Shown: positions 23,798-35,414 of the stretch, one piece after another
How the letters are laid out: the number at the start of each line of letters is the position of its first letter
Numbering within the stretch: the stretch's first letter is position 1
DNA from: Monodelphis domestica
Lineage: Eukaryota > Chordata > Mammalia > Didelphimorphia > Didelphidae
DNA length: 64,000 nucleotides
Reading direction: 5' to 3'
Assembly (NCBI RefSeq): GCF_027887165.1
Contig: NC_077228.1
Location: forward strand, 208,122,777 to 208,186,776
Program-made: the position numbers and the translations under genes
Notes under the pieces: model-generated
The model's input: the letters and a program-made list of their open reading frames with translations, nothing else
What the model was told of the DNA's origin: nothing
Database searches by the model: none

Positions 23798-24013
23798 AAT
23801 GTTGTCAAATTCAAATAGAAATGGAGGCCACTAAACTGTAGATAAGCATTCCTCCAGGTTTCATATTTTAAAAATCAGATCTAGAAAACTTAGTATTGTG
23901 TTATATTCTATTGTATTTTTATTTATTCTGTTAAATCTTTCCCAATTACATTTATTCTGGTTGAGGTTATATTGGGGAGTGTTGTGAGCTACATGTTTTA
24001 TACTTCTGTACTG
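23798..24013. mobile_element. hAT-like repeat, second copy
   Basis: Shares 'ggccactaaactgt', 'tttcccaattacatttattctgg' and 'gtgttgtgagc' in the same order as 1,551-1,768. Confidence 0.5.
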
Positions 24014-24179
24014 GGACATAAAACCTCACCAGTTCAGAAAAGCACAATTTTTACTGACTACAACTCATTAAAATTATATTCACTAAAGGGCTTTGAAGAA
24101 TTGGTCATCATAAATTTGTGCCTATCACAATTTTATCTTAATGAACTGGTAGATTAAAAAACAAATAGAAACAATAGAT

Positions 24180-25760
24180 AATTTTATTAAAGAAAATGAC
24201 AAAGAGACCACATACCAAAATTTTGGGGAAATAGTGTTTGGGGAAAGGTTATATTATTAAATATCTTCATTAACAAAAAGAAAAACAGATCAATGAATTG
24301 GGCATCCAACCAAGAAAAGCAACATATAAAACAATCCCAATTAAATGTCAAATTAGAAATTATAAAAAAAATCAAAGAAGAAGTTAATAAAACTGAAAAC
24401 AAAAAACCTCATTAATTAAACTGATGGATTAAACTAGCAATTAAAAAAAACATTTTTTAAAGTTAATCTCATTCTTAAAAAGAAAATGAAAAACCAAAAT
24501 AATGGCACCAAAAATAAAAAGGGGAAATCATAACAAGTGAAGATGAAATAAAGGAAGTTATCAGAAATTCTTTTGTCTAATTATAGGTTGACAAAATTAG
24601 AAAGAATGGGTGAATGTTCACATAAATATAAATCATATAGATTAACATTACAAGAAAGATATTTAAATAACTCATTTTCAGGAAAAACATAAAACTTAAA
24701 TGAACTCAGAAATAAAAAAGTCCCAGGATCAAAAGGTTTTACAAGTGAATTTTATTAATCATTAACTGAATAATTAATTCTAACATATGAACTATTATCA
24801 AAAAAGAGGAAAAAAAGATGTCCTACGAAATTCCTCGTAGAATACAAATATGGTCTTGGTATCTAAACCAAGGACAAAGCAGAGAAATAAAACTATAGAC
24901 TAATTTTACTAATGAATACTGCTGCAAATATATTAAATAAAATATTAGCATAAAAACTACAGCAAAATATTTAAAATTGTGCACTATGTCCAGGTTAGGT
25001 TTATATCAGAAATGCAAGGGAAATTTATACAATAACAATAAAAAAATATAATGTATGTTCATTTGTTTCAGTTATATCTGATTCTTCATGACCCTATTTG
25101 GACTTTTCTTGGTGGAGATATTGGAATGGTTTGCCATTGCCTTCTTCAACTCATTTTACAGATGAGGAAACTGAGACAAAGAAGATTAAGTGACTTGCCC
25201 AGGGTCACAGAGATAGTAAGTCTCTAAAGCCAGATTTGAACTCAGGAAGATGAGTGTTCCTGATGCCAGACCTGGCACTCTATCCATATAGCCAACTTGC
25301 TGACCTAATCATTAAATCAATAGACACTAAAAAAGCTTTTGAAAAATATTGGACTTAGATCTGGATTTAACACTCTTTGTTATAACACTAAAAAGCACAG
25401 GAGTAAAATAATACTGTCTCTTTCCTTAATATGCTAAATAATTTCTATCTAAAAACAAAGATCAACAGTATATTTAATGGGGGAATGATAGAGATCTTTT
25501 CAGAAAGACCAAGAAGGGACAATCAAACAAGTATTCTATTATCACCACTATTATTTAACATAGCTCTAGAAATGATAGCTATAGTAATAAAATTTTAAAA
25601 AATGGAGTGAATAAGCAAAAGAGAAGAGGTAACAAAACTACCACTTTTTAGTAAATGATATGATGGTCTATATAGAGAATGCTTAAAAATGAAACTAAAA
25701 TTAATTCAACTAAAATAATTAAAGCTAAAACTTTAGCAAAGTAACAAGATAGAAAACAAT
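24180..25760 (+). mobile_element. Decayed L1 ORF2, split by a SINE
   Basis: Translates in pieces to L1 ORF2-like sequence: 'KIKEEVNKTEN' near 24,375, an 'actaattttactaatgaatactgctgcaaa' block corresponding to the RT N-terminal motif, and 'aatagacactaaaaaagctttt'. Many stops and frameshifts. It is continuous across the SINE at 25,055-25,302. Confidence 0.7.
25055..25302 (-). mobile_element. Mar1-like SINE inserted in L1
   Basis: 'gttatatctgattcttcatgaccctatttgg', core 'gatgaggaaactgagac', head 'ccatatagccaacttgctg'. Confidence 0.9.
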
Positions 25761-25784
25761 TTTGGGGGCAGCTGGATAAACTTA

Positions 25785-25925
25785 ACTTTAGTTTTCCCTA
25801 CTGTAAAATGGGAACAAGGATAGCACCTACTTCCCAGGGTTGTTGTGAGGATCAATGTGATTATATCTGTAAAACACTTAGCACAATGCCTGACAAATAA
25901 TAGATATTTAATAAATTTTTATTTT
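25785..25925 (+). mobile_element. MIR 3' half
   Basis: 'ctgtaaaatgggaacaaggatagcacctac...ggttgttgtgaggatcaatg...cttagcacaatgcctgac'. Confidence 0.8.
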
Positions 25926-26119
25926 CTGTCTTCCTTTCTTGCTGTCCTTAAAAAGATCACATTCTAATCAGAATGACAGCCTATGAATAATTAGGCATTT
26001 TGAGATCAATTGTACATGTAAATTTATGTCAGAGGAGGCGGCACAGTGGAAGGAAAGACCTCTATGGAGAAGGTCATAATTTATCTGTGTTCCAGCTTTA
26101 TCCCTAAACTGGGATAGGA

Positions 26120-26290
26120 CATAGTATCACGAAGGATCACGTGACCTTAAATCCGGATCTCAGGGGTCATCTAATCCTACCCCCTCATCAAGTCATATTT
26201 TCACGGTCACAAAAATGTAAGTGACTGAAATAGGATTTGAAGTCAGGTTCTGCGATGTTCAAGCTCATCCGTCTTTCTGATGTATCACCC
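26120..26290 (-). mobile_element. Decayed MIR-type SINE
   Basis: 'aggatttgaagtcagg' and 'ctcatccgtctttctg' resemble the reversed MIR head. Confidence 0.45.
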
Positions 26291-26695
26291 ATCTAGGGAT
26301 GCGCCATGCTTCTAGGGATGAGGTTGGCAGAGGTTGAGTTGGGCTTAGCTTCATGGATCTGGCCAAGATCCAGAGAAGGAAACCTCTCCCTCGCTGGCTT
26401 GGGTGAAAGAGTCAGAGCCCTGGGATGGGGAGAGAGGCAAGGAGCAGCCTGGTGTGAGATGGGTCTCCAGATGGTAAACCGAGGAGTATGGTTCCCCAAG
26501 GCTCTTCAAGATCGAGCCCATCCCCCGCTCCCTCATTCGCTACCCTTCCAGGCTTGAGAGCAAACAAGGTCATGGGCTGGGACTGTTGGCTGTAGCTCAA
26601 CCACTACAGTGTTTCCAGGCAGGACTGGGAGAGGCCCCAGTTGGCCAGCAGGTTGCTTCTGCTCACTAGGCTATTCCCAGTGGGTACGAGACAGA

Positions 26696-27310
26696 GAGAG
26701 AGACACACACACACACACACACAGAGTGAAGGGGAGAGAGAGGGAGAGACAGAGAGAGGGAGAGAAACAGACAGACAGACAGACAGACAGAGACAGACAG
26801 AGACGGACAGAGAGACAGAGAGAGGGAGACAGACAGACAGACAGAGACAGACAGAGAGAGACAGAGAGAGCGAAGGGGAGAGAGACAGAGAGACAGACAG
26901 ACACAGAGAGAGACACACACACACACACAGAGTGAAGGGGAGAGAGAGTGAGAGACAGAGAGAGGGAGACAGACAGACAGACAGAGACAGACAGACAGAC
27001 AGAGACAGACAGAGAGAGACAGAGAGAGCGAAGGGGAGAGAGACAGACAGACCCAGAGAGAGACAGACAGACACAGAGAGAGACAGACAGAGAGACAGAG
27101 ACAGAGAGAGACAGACAGAGAGAGACAGAGTCAGAGACAGAGAGAGAGACAGAGAGAGAGAGACAGACAGAGAGACAGAGGCAGAGAATGAGAGAGAAAG
27201 AGAGAGGGGGAAGGAGAGAAAGAAAGGAGAGAGGGAGAGTTTGAGAGAGACTGAGAAAGAGATTGAGAGAGATTGAGAGTGACTGAGAGAGTGACTGAGA
27301 GACTGAGAGC
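26696..27310 (+). repeat. Compound purine/(CA)n/(AGAC)n array with internal duplications
   Basis: About 615 bp of AGAC, GAGA and CACA blocks. Higher-order copies are visible: an 'acacacacagagtgaagggg' block near 26,715 recurs near 26,920, and 'gagagcgaaggggagagag' near 26,867 recurs near 27,026. All long frames here are low-complexity artefacts. Confidence 0.95.
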
Positions 27311-27454
27311 CATCACATTTACTGGTTAAGTAGAGTCCTTGGAATGGGAAGTAAAGTCCTGAGCCACATACTCTAGTTCTGATAAGGGAGGGGTAGGAAG
27401 TCAGGGTGAAGATATAAAAGGAAAATTGCTGAAGCCCAGAGAGTTTCTAAGCTT

Positions 27455-27720
27455 CTTGAGGTAGGTAGACAGTATAGTATGTTTGGAGTCAGAAAGACTC
27501 AAGTTCAAATTTAGCCTCAGACATTTGCTGTGTCACCCTGGGCAACGTAACTTCTATTTGTCTCATCTATAAGACAGGAATTATTAAAAAAAAGGGAATT
27601 ATAATATAACAACTTATTTGTGTATATATATTTGTTATATAACACACATACACACACACAAAAATATTAGCTCACCGGATTGTTATGAGAATCAAATGAG
27701 ATAATATTTGCATATATATA
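27455..27720 (+). mobile_element. MIR
   Basis: 'ttggagtcagaaagactcaagttcaaatttagcc' head, 'gtctcatctataagacagg' core and 'gattgttatgagaatcaaatgag' tail. A (TA/CA)-rich insertion at about 27,605-27,665 interrupts it. Confidence 0.75.
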
Positions 27721-27911
27721 TGCTTTTTTCCTACCCCATTTCTCAGGTAGTTTCTTTTAGATAGTCAGGGCATGTATATTAGGTATACAAATGAATGTTC
27801 AAGATCACCATCTTTTTGTTCCTCTTTTTTTCTTGGTAACCAGCTCCATATCAGTGGAGATCATGGGATTATAGGGTTAGAGTTGTAAGAGGCCCAAGAG
27901 ATTATTTAACC

Positions 27912-28098
27912 CAGGGGTTCTTAACCTTTTCTGAATCAGGGATCCCTTGGGTAGTCTGGAGAAACCTTTCTCAGAATCATATTTTAAATGTATAAAATTT
28001 TTAAAAATGGGTCTAAAAAGAAAAGCAAATATATTCAAACATGGTTATTATATATATATTTATATATTTAAATACAAGTTCATAGACTGCAGGTGATT
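27912..28098. mobile_element. hAT-type MITE
   Basis: 'aggggttcttaacctttt' left end, AT-rich body, and 'acaagttcatagactgc' at the right. Same family as 35,216 and 55,452. Confidence 0.6.
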
Positions 28099-28104
28099 TT
28101 TAAA

Positions 28105-28215
28105 ATTTTGCAGAGAAGGAAATTGAGATCCAAGGTCATATAAATTCGTTGCAAATCTTGGACTTGAATCTAGGTCCTCTGATCCAAAATCTAGCTCTCT
28201 CTTTACTAGTCCAAT
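28105..28215 (-). mobile_element. MIR fragment
   Basis: 'gcagagaaggaaattgagatcc...gacttgaatctaggtcctctga'. Confidence 0.65.
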
Positions 28216-28657
28216 CTGAATCATATATTTCTCCTTCCTTTAACTTTTACTCCCCGCTCAATCTATTTCCCTTCTCAAGGATTCCCTCCAACCCTCCTCC
28301 TACCCCAACTCTACTTGGCTAAAAATCTTGTTCTCTCTATACTTAGACCTGAATAGAATTCAAATGAAATATCAGAAGGTGGCACATAGAATCATTGAAG
28401 CCCTGAATCTTATGCCCTCTCTTTGATCATCCACGAAAACTTACCCCCACCCCACAACTTTCTACAAAAATCTAATCAATTCTACCATTGCTGTAGAAAA
28501 GGATATGACAAACTATTGCCCTCTGGCTCTACAAACAATTCCTGTATCATCCTGAACCAAGACTTCCTTCATATGCTACCACTCTGATATTTGTTTTGCA
28601 TTTGTTTTCCATCTCAGAATGTAAGTTCTGAGATGAGGGATTCTCACTTTTGCATTT
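28216..28657. other. Intergenic, no clear feature
   Basis: Possibly decayed L2; not recognised with confidence. Confidence 0.4.
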
Positions 28658-29173
28658 TGAAAGAAATTAAAAGAACTGAGCCAAATTCTCGAGCCAAAGA
28701 TCTGACTTTATTTTGTGGGCACAAAATTCAGAAGTTAGAGATCTGAAGCCACCCCCAGTCTGTGTGGTCTGAGACGTCCAGTGTCCAGGTTGCAGAGATT
28801 TTATAAGCTTGAACAACAACTCAACAGAAGTTATGAAAAGGATTAGGCATTCTGAGCAGTACGGAACAGGTTGATGAAATGGTCTTCTTTAATCATAGAT
28901 TCCAGTCCTAGGAGTTATGAGCAGGGCACCCCCCTTTTCTCCTCCTCCTTCTCAAGTGACTTAGTCATAGGGGTCCAGTTTCCTTAAGTTATAACCTCTA
29001 GAGCATAGAGGAAGGGAAGGTGAAGTGTACAGGCACTTTCATCATTACATAGACTTTTAATGTTATTCCTATTCCTATTATATCCCATTTAAATCTATTA
29101 TAGAGGAATCTTTATAAATTTTATCATTAATTAAATTATAATTAAAAGTTACTTAATTACATTTCTTATTGCA
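28658..29173 (-). mobile_element. Solo LTR (ERV1-like), minus strand
   Basis: Read on the minus strand, a TATA-like 'cttataaaatc' (about 28,796-28,806) is followed by AATAAA (28,707-28,712 on +) and the end 'atttctttca'. With TG...CA termini the element spans about 516 bp, flanked by ATTT on both sides (28,654-28,657 and 29,174-29,177). The polyA/TATA architecture is clear. The U3 boundary rests on the short AT-rich flank repeat and is less certain. Confidence 0.6.
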
Positions 29174-29207
29174 ATTTGGATCTCTGCCCAATATCTGGCC
29201 CATTTTG

Positions 29208-29410
29208 TTGTTTAGTAGTTTCAATCATATTCTACTCTTCAGAACCCCATTTGAGATATTTTGGGCAAAGATATTGGGGTAGTTTTCCATGTCTTTCTCC
29301 AGCTCATTTTACAGATGAGGAAAATGAGACAAACAGGGTGAAGTGACTTGCCCAGGATCATACAACTAATAAATGTCTGAGGCCAGACTACAATAAATAC
29401 CATCCCAGCG
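29208..29410 (-). mobile_element. Mar1-like SINE
   Basis: 'gttgtttagtagtttcaatcatattctactcttc', core 'gatgaggaaaatgagac'. The head is truncated. Confidence 0.85.
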
Positions 29411-29959
29411 CTCTCAAGTTAATCTAGCAATATTTGAATGTTAGGTAATATATGAAATGAGATTATGTCCTAAACTGAACAACTCTTCTCTGTATTTAAA
29501 GAGAACTAAAGAGCTGCCCAGAACTCCTCTCATAAAAACTATCCATGGAATGGAAGACAATAAGCATCCATCCTTAGCCTTTTCTTCTTCTGGCTAAGCA
29601 ATCCCAATTTCTTTTTTGTGTTTCCCCTCTTAATAGGATCTAGCATTCCGGATTGTTTCTGGTATATCGTCAGGCACTACTAGAGAAAATTGCAACCAGC
29701 CCTTCACTCACTCTGAGAAATAGGAATGTCTTCTATACATTTGTATTGAAGTCTAAGTTAGCTGATAAATTTCTTGACTATCCTCACTGATCTCTTTAGA
29801 TAACTCCACTTCTTCCTTACGATCAGAATTCTCTTAAGTTTCTTCATAATTCAATTCTTAGAATTCAATACTTCTCAGTTGTCTTCCAACCACGTAGAAT
29901 GTTAAACCATAAGATCCTATCTTGCTTCTTTTTCTTATTTAAAAAAAATTTTATTTTGA
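29411..29959. other. Intergenic, no recognised feature
   Basis: I recognise neither a gene nor a repeat. Confidence 0.45.
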
Positions 29960-31097
29960 AAGAGAGCCAACGTGTCATTGTAGAATGAAGATGTAGACTG
30001 AGCTCCCACCCCTGCTCCATCCCAGCTATTCTAAAAAGATCTAGAAAACTTGTCAGATCAAGGAAAAAATCATGAGTCCTTTTTTTTTTTTTGGCCAGCC
30101 CCCTCTGACAAAGGGAATCAGACAGAGAAGTTTGTAGCCGCTGGGGACAGAGCCTGGCTAGGAGTTCTCTGAGTGGAGCTTTCTAGTGCAGGGAGAAGCT
30201 GTGCACTTAGATCTGGCATAAAGGAGCCTAAATTTGTACAGGATGCAGTAACAGCTCCCACCTCACAGCTTTGTCTCTCAGTACATAATTCTGAATCATA
30301 GATCCAGAATGTACTGAGGAGGAAACCTGCACCCAGGGATGGTGTTCCAGGGTTCCAGGCAAGGAGCAGTTGCCAGTCATAGTCTGTGTACTGAGCAAGG
30401 AATAAGTTCAGAAGCAAACAGAGTAGATTCTTCCCCCAAGAGTGCTGTGCTTAGTTCCATCCCAGTATGAAGTCTGCAGAAAAATAACCAGGGAAGAAAT
30501 CTCAGACCCAGGAGGAACATGTAGTTCTGTTACACTGAGCCAACAAAAGTTTTCCAACTGGCTGATAGTAACTGATTATATCAATAAACTGATAGTACCA
30601 TTGGAATTCCAAATGGGGCAAACCCACAGGTCTGTTGCTCATACCTAAACCCATAGTAATTTGCAGAGTCGAGACCAGGGGGACAGTAATCCCACTGCCC
30701 TGAATCAGACCACTTCAGAAGTACTTGAAGCATGCAGATACGCAGTGTGAGCACTCCCCAAGATCCTGGAATAACACAAAACTCAATACTCCCTGAAAAC
30801 AATACCTGGGTCAGTGCAGATTTTCTCTATAGAATTGTGGCAGAGTGTACCCATTTCTATTAAAAAAAAAAAAAACCAAACCACACACACCACTGCAAAG
30901 GTTAGGAATAAATGGACTAATCCTTAAAATGAAAAGTAGAATCTACCTAAAACCATCAGCAAATATCATCTGCAGTGGGGAGAAGTTCGAAGCCTTCCTA
31001 ATGAGATCAGGGATGAAGCAAGGATGCCCATTATCATCACTATTATTTATTATTGTACTAGAAATGCTAGCTTTACAATAAAAAGGGAAAAATTGAA
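29960..31097 (+). mobile_element. L1 remnant: probable 5' UTR joined to an RT fragment
   Basis: 29,960-30,830 resembles a marsupial L1 5' UTR (GC-richer, no ORF). It is joined abruptly to ORF2 reverse-transcriptase coding at about 30,900-31,080 (segment 'ANIICSGEKFEAF' then 'RSGMKQGCPLSSLLF'). ORF1 and the first half of ORF2 are missing, so this is an internally deleted copy. Confidence 0.6.
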
Positions 31098-31201
31098 GTT
31101 ACTCTTTCTCTGTCCTTGCCTTTGCTCATGTTGCCTTCATACCTGATATGCAGTCACCTTTTAGGATCCCTGGTTTCTTTCAAAATGCAGTTTACATGTT
31201 A
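31098..31201 (+). mobile_element. L2 fragment between L1 pieces
   Basis: 'cttgcctttgctcatgttgccttcatacctgatatgc' then 'ggatccctggtttctttcaaaatgcag' resembles the L2 3' coding/UTR area. Confidence 0.5.
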
Positions 31202-33645
31202 GAAACCTTCCCAGTAAGATCAGGGGTGAAGCAAAGATGCCCATTATCACCACTATTATTTAATATTGTATTAGAAATGCTAACGGTAGCAATTAGAGAA
31301 AAAAAAAGAAATTGAAGGAATTAAAGCAGGCAATGAGGAAACTAAACTATCATTCCTTACAGATCATATGATAGTATACTTAGAGAACTCTACAGAATCA
31401 ACTACAAAACTAGTTGGAATAAATAATAACTGACAAAGTTGCAGGGTACAAAATAAACTCACACAAATCATTAGCATTTCTATGTATTACCAACAAAGTC
31501 CAGCAGACTTTAGAAAGAGAAATTCCATTTAAAATAACTCTAAACAACATAAAATATCTGGGTATATACATGTTAAGACAAATATAGGAATTATATGAAC
31601 ACAGTTGCAAAATACCTTTCATATTGGAAACAACTGGAAACATTTGGATCTCAACAATTGGAAAAATATTAATTGCTAATGCATAGGCCAAGCTATTAGC
31701 TTGTAAAATAATTTATTGGGTGCCATACCAATCAAACTACTAAAAAACCATTTTATAGAATTAGAAAAAATAATAACAAAATTCATCTGGAAAAACAAAA
31801 AGTCAAGAATATCAAGGGAAATAATGAAAAAAATGTGAAGGAAGGTAGCTTAGCAGTACCAGATCTTAAACTGTTCTATAAAGCAGAAATGATCAAAACA
31901 ATCTGTTACTGGCTAAGAAACTGAATAATCAATTAATGGAATAGGTTAAATAGACACATCTAATACATATATATATGTATATATATATATTATAATACAT
32001 ATACAGGGGTAAATGACCTTATCAACCTAGTGCTGGATAAACTCCTAGACCCCAGTTTTTGGTACAAGAACTCACTATTTGACAAAAACTGCTGGGAAAA
32101 TTAGAAAACAGTATGGCAGAAACTACATATAGACCAGTATCTCAGACCCTATTCCAAGTATGTGTATATGATGTATATATGATTTAGACATAAAAGGTGA
32201 TACCATAAGTAAATTAGGGGGATATAGAATAGTTTGCCTGTCAGATCTATGGAGAAGGGAAGAATTTATGACAAAACAAGAGATAGAGACATTAGATATA
32301 AAATGAATAATTTTGATTATAATAAATTATTGTACAAACAAAGCTAATGTAACCAAAATTAGAAGGGAAATAACAAACTGGGAAAAAATTTATTGCACAT
32401 TTCTCTGATAAATATTTCATTTCTCAAATTTATAGAGAATTTAATCAAATTTATAAGAATACAAGCCTTTCCCCAATTAAATGGTCAAAGTATATGAACA
32501 AAGAGTTTTCAGATGAAGAAATTAAAGTTATCAATAATCATATGAAAAAATGTTCTAAATTGCTCTTGATTACAGAAATAAAAATTAAAGCAACTCAGAG
32601 ATACCAGTTCACACCTATCAGATTGGCCTCTATGACAATAAAAGTAAGTGATAGGAAGCAGCTGGGTGGTTCAGAAAGTCAGGCCTAGAGATGGGAGATT
32701 CTAGGTTCAAATCTGGCCTCAGACACTTCCTAGCTGTGTGACTCTGGGCAAGTCACTTAACCCTTATTATGAAACCCATATCACTAGTTTGCCTTTGAAC
32801 CAATACTCAATATTGATTCTAAAATGGAAAGTAAGGGTTAAAAAAAGGAAAATGATGAATTTTGGAGGGGATGTGGCAAAATTGGGACATTAATGCATTG
32901 TTGGTGAAGTTGTGAACTCATCCAACCATTCTGGAGGGCAATTTGGAACTATGCCAAAGGGCTATAAAACTAAGATCTTTGATCCTATAATACCATTACT
33001 AGGTCTATGTCCCAAAGAGGTGATAAAAAAGAGGGGGAAACATAATGGCTTTTTGAGTGGTGACAAAGAATTGGAAACTGAGGGGATATCAATCAGTTGG
33101 GGAATGGTTGAACAAATTGTGGTATATGACGGTGATGGAATACTATATAGCACTATAAGAAATGATGATCAGGATTTTAGAAAAACCTGGAAGGAGCTAC
33201 ATGAACTGAAGCAAAATGAAATAAGCCAGACCAGAAGAACACCGTACACAGTAACAGCAATATTATGTGATGATCAAGTGTGAAAGACCTAGTTACTCTC
33301 AGCAGTACAACAATCCAGGACAAAATCTGAAGGACTTAGGACAAAGGATGCTATCCACCTTTGGGGAAAGAACTGTTGGAGTCAGAATGCAGATCAAAGC
33401 ATACTACATTTTCCCATGAGTTTATTTTTGTTTTTATTTGGGGATTTTGGTATGAGTATTCTCTTACAATGATGACCAATATGGAAAGATATTTTGCATG
33501 ATAATACATATATAACCCAGATCAAATTGTAAGTTTCCAGGAGGGATGAGTGAAGGAGGGGAAGGAGAAAATTTGAATCTTATAATTTTGAAAAACATGT
33601 TGACAATTATTATTACATTATTACAAAATAAAATATCTCTTAAAA
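31202..33645 (+). mobile_element. L1, 5'-truncated: ORF2 RT to 3' UTR and poly(A)
   Basis: Starts in the RT motif region ('[15 protein letters not shown]'-like), runs through the ORF2 C-terminal half with many stops, the 3' UTR (about 32,900-33,600) and an A-rich tail. It is split by a SINE at about 32,655-32,845. A 123-codon frame (32,912-33,283) is 3'-terminal L1 sequence, not a host gene. Confidence 0.8.
32655..32845 (+). mobile_element. WSINE1-like SINE inserted in L1
   Basis: Head 'gcagctgggtggttcag', core 'gtgactctgggcaagtcac', tail 'caatactcaatattgattct...gtaagggtt'. The flanks 'aagtgatag' and 'aaatgatga' look like a decayed target duplication. Confidence 0.88.
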
Positions 33646-33654
33646 AAGAATTTT

Positions 33655-34500
33655 GGCAGAGCCCAATCATAATATAAAATCTGAAATCATAAAGTAGTCT
33701 GGAAGAATAAATAAACAAAAAATTTTAATTCTTTAGATTAAAAAAAGGTTAAAAAATACTTCAAACAGGTAGAAATCAAAATTAATGTACCAAGGAGCCA
33801 TAGTCAGGATTACACAAGATTAAGTAGTCACCAGTCTGATAAAACAGAGAGCTTAGAATATGATATCCCAGAAGACAAAGGTATAACTTTAAACTAAGAA
33901 CAACTCAGCAAAACTGATTATAATCCTAAAGAAGAAAAGATGGATCTCTAATCAAATAAAGGACTTCTAGGAAATCCTGATAAAAATACCAGCGTTGGGT
34001 GTACACTCTGAAGTTTAATCACAAACAAAAGTTAAAATAAATATAACAAGGGAAACATGAATGAACAAGCATAAGGAACTAAACAAGGATAAATTGCTTA
34101 CATTATGGTATGAGGAGATGACACATGTTTTCTCCTTTATTCTCATCACCCTCAGACAAAGCCTGAAAGAGTTCTGTTGTCTTGAGAGAATAATGGAAAG
34201 AAAGAGGAACAGAATACATTGGGGGGAGGGAAAAGGAACAGTAGGTTTTGGGGAAGTCCTTATACATATTTAGGATGTGAAAGTAGAAGTCCATATGAAT
34301 AAAAAAGAGGACAATTGACATTTGAACTTTGCTCTCATCTGAACTGGCAAAAGGAGCAAAGAATGTACACACACAATTGTGTGTAGAAATACATTTCTCA
34401 ACAGGAAGACACACTTGACAGAAAGTACAACAGGAAAATAGGAAGGAAAGGAGAGAAAGAAAAAGTCCCGGGGATTATAGAGAGGGTAGATTAAGGGAGA
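33655..34500 (+). mobile_element. L1 inter-ORF/ORF1-side fragment (tentative)
   Basis: 'aggagccatagtcaggattacacaagatt', 'tcagcaaaactgattataatcctaa' and 'aataaaggacttctaggaaatcc' follow L1 sequence around the end of ORF1 as I recall it. Heavily mutated. Confidence 0.5.
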
Positions 34501-34504
34501 GATT

Positions 34505-34655
34505 ATTGCTAAGTAAGACAATTTTAAGAAGTAAGCAGAACCAGAACAATTTGTATAATGACGACAATGTTATAAAGATAAGTGATTTTGAAAGCCTTAA
34601 GAACTCTGATCAGCTTAATGATCAACCATGATTCCAGAAGAATAATGATTATTTA
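34505..34655 (+). mobile_element. L1 3' UTR, left part (split by LTR)
   Basis: 'agtaagcagaaccagaacaatttgtataatgacg' to 'gattccagaagaataatg' is an older L1 3' UTR. It resumes at about 34,974. Confidence 0.65.
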
Positions 34656-34973
34656 TGTTGTGTAATTAGAATTTTGCTCCCCAGGAGTCTAAATCCCAGC
34701 TTCCCATGTTCCTTCTCATGTTACGAACTGACGTAGGGAAGATATAAGTTGAGAGTAGCTCTGCCCTCGTGCTCTCTTTACCCAGAAATGAGGTTGGTGT
34801 AAGTGGGGTGAGTGCCCAGGCAGGAGAATTTCACTCATGTGGCTTTTACTTAGGTTTTTACTTTTGTTCTTGTATTTCTTCTACTTCAAGTGATTATTAA
34901 TAAACTTTATAAAATATAATACTTGGAGTTATTGGATATTAATTTTAATCTTAAAATGCTATCATGCTACTCA
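34656..34973 (+). mobile_element. Short solo LTR inserted in L1
   Basis: About 315 bp starting near 'tgtgtaattagaattttgc', with TATA-like 'gatataag' (34,741), AATAAA (about 34,901) and an end near 'atgctatca'. It separates two halves of one L1 3' UTR, which shows it is an insertion. The ends are uncertain by a few bases because the flanking duplication (ATGTT/ATGCT) is imperfect. Confidence 0.6.
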
Positions 34974-35215
34974 CCTCCTTATTAGAGAGTGGAAGATTTA
35001 GAGTGTAGAATGAGACATATATGTATATATATATTAACTCATTGCTATTTCATAGATTCAATAGCTGTTTTAAAAGGAATTTCTTTTAAAATATCTTTAT
35101 ACTGGCTTTTTTGTGATATAGGGAAAGTGTGATGATTTGGTAGGGGTTTGTTTTATTTCTTGCTACTTTGCTTCAATTATTGTTGCTATTTTTAGTTCAA
35201 AATCTTTTGGTTGCT
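34974..35215 (+). mobile_element. L1 3' UTR, right part
   Basis: 'tgctactcacctccttattagagagtgg...gtgtagaatgagacatata' continues the 3' UTR interrupted at 34,655. A (TA)n patch lies at 35,018-35,032. Confidence 0.65.
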
Positions 35216-35408
35216 AACCCAAGAGTTATTAACCTGGGTTCCATAAATTTGTCTTAAAATATTTTGATAACTGGACTTCAATATGACTCTTATTTTTGGC
35301 ATTATTATTTTTATTTTACATATTTTAAAACATAATTCTGAGAATGAGTCTATAGGCTTCACCAAATTGTAGAAGTTTACTATTTTAAAAAGGTTAAGAA
35401 CTCCTGAA
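35216..35408. mobile_element. hAT-type MITE, complete with both ends
   Basis: Left end 'agagttattaacctgg' and right end 'aggttaagaactcctg' are inverted repeats of each other. The body is AT-rich and non-coding. Confidence 0.7.
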
Positions 35409-35414
35409 ATAAAT

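Noticed and set aside
26604-27316. Frames of up to 211 codons on both strands
   Set aside because: Encoded wholly by the AGAC/GAGA/CACA array (RETDRQ- or SLSVCL-type repeats).
32912-33283. 123-codon + frame
   Set aside because: It is L1 3'-terminal sequence, which recurs in reverse at 20,941-22,545, 38,805-39,552 and 42,960-43,600.
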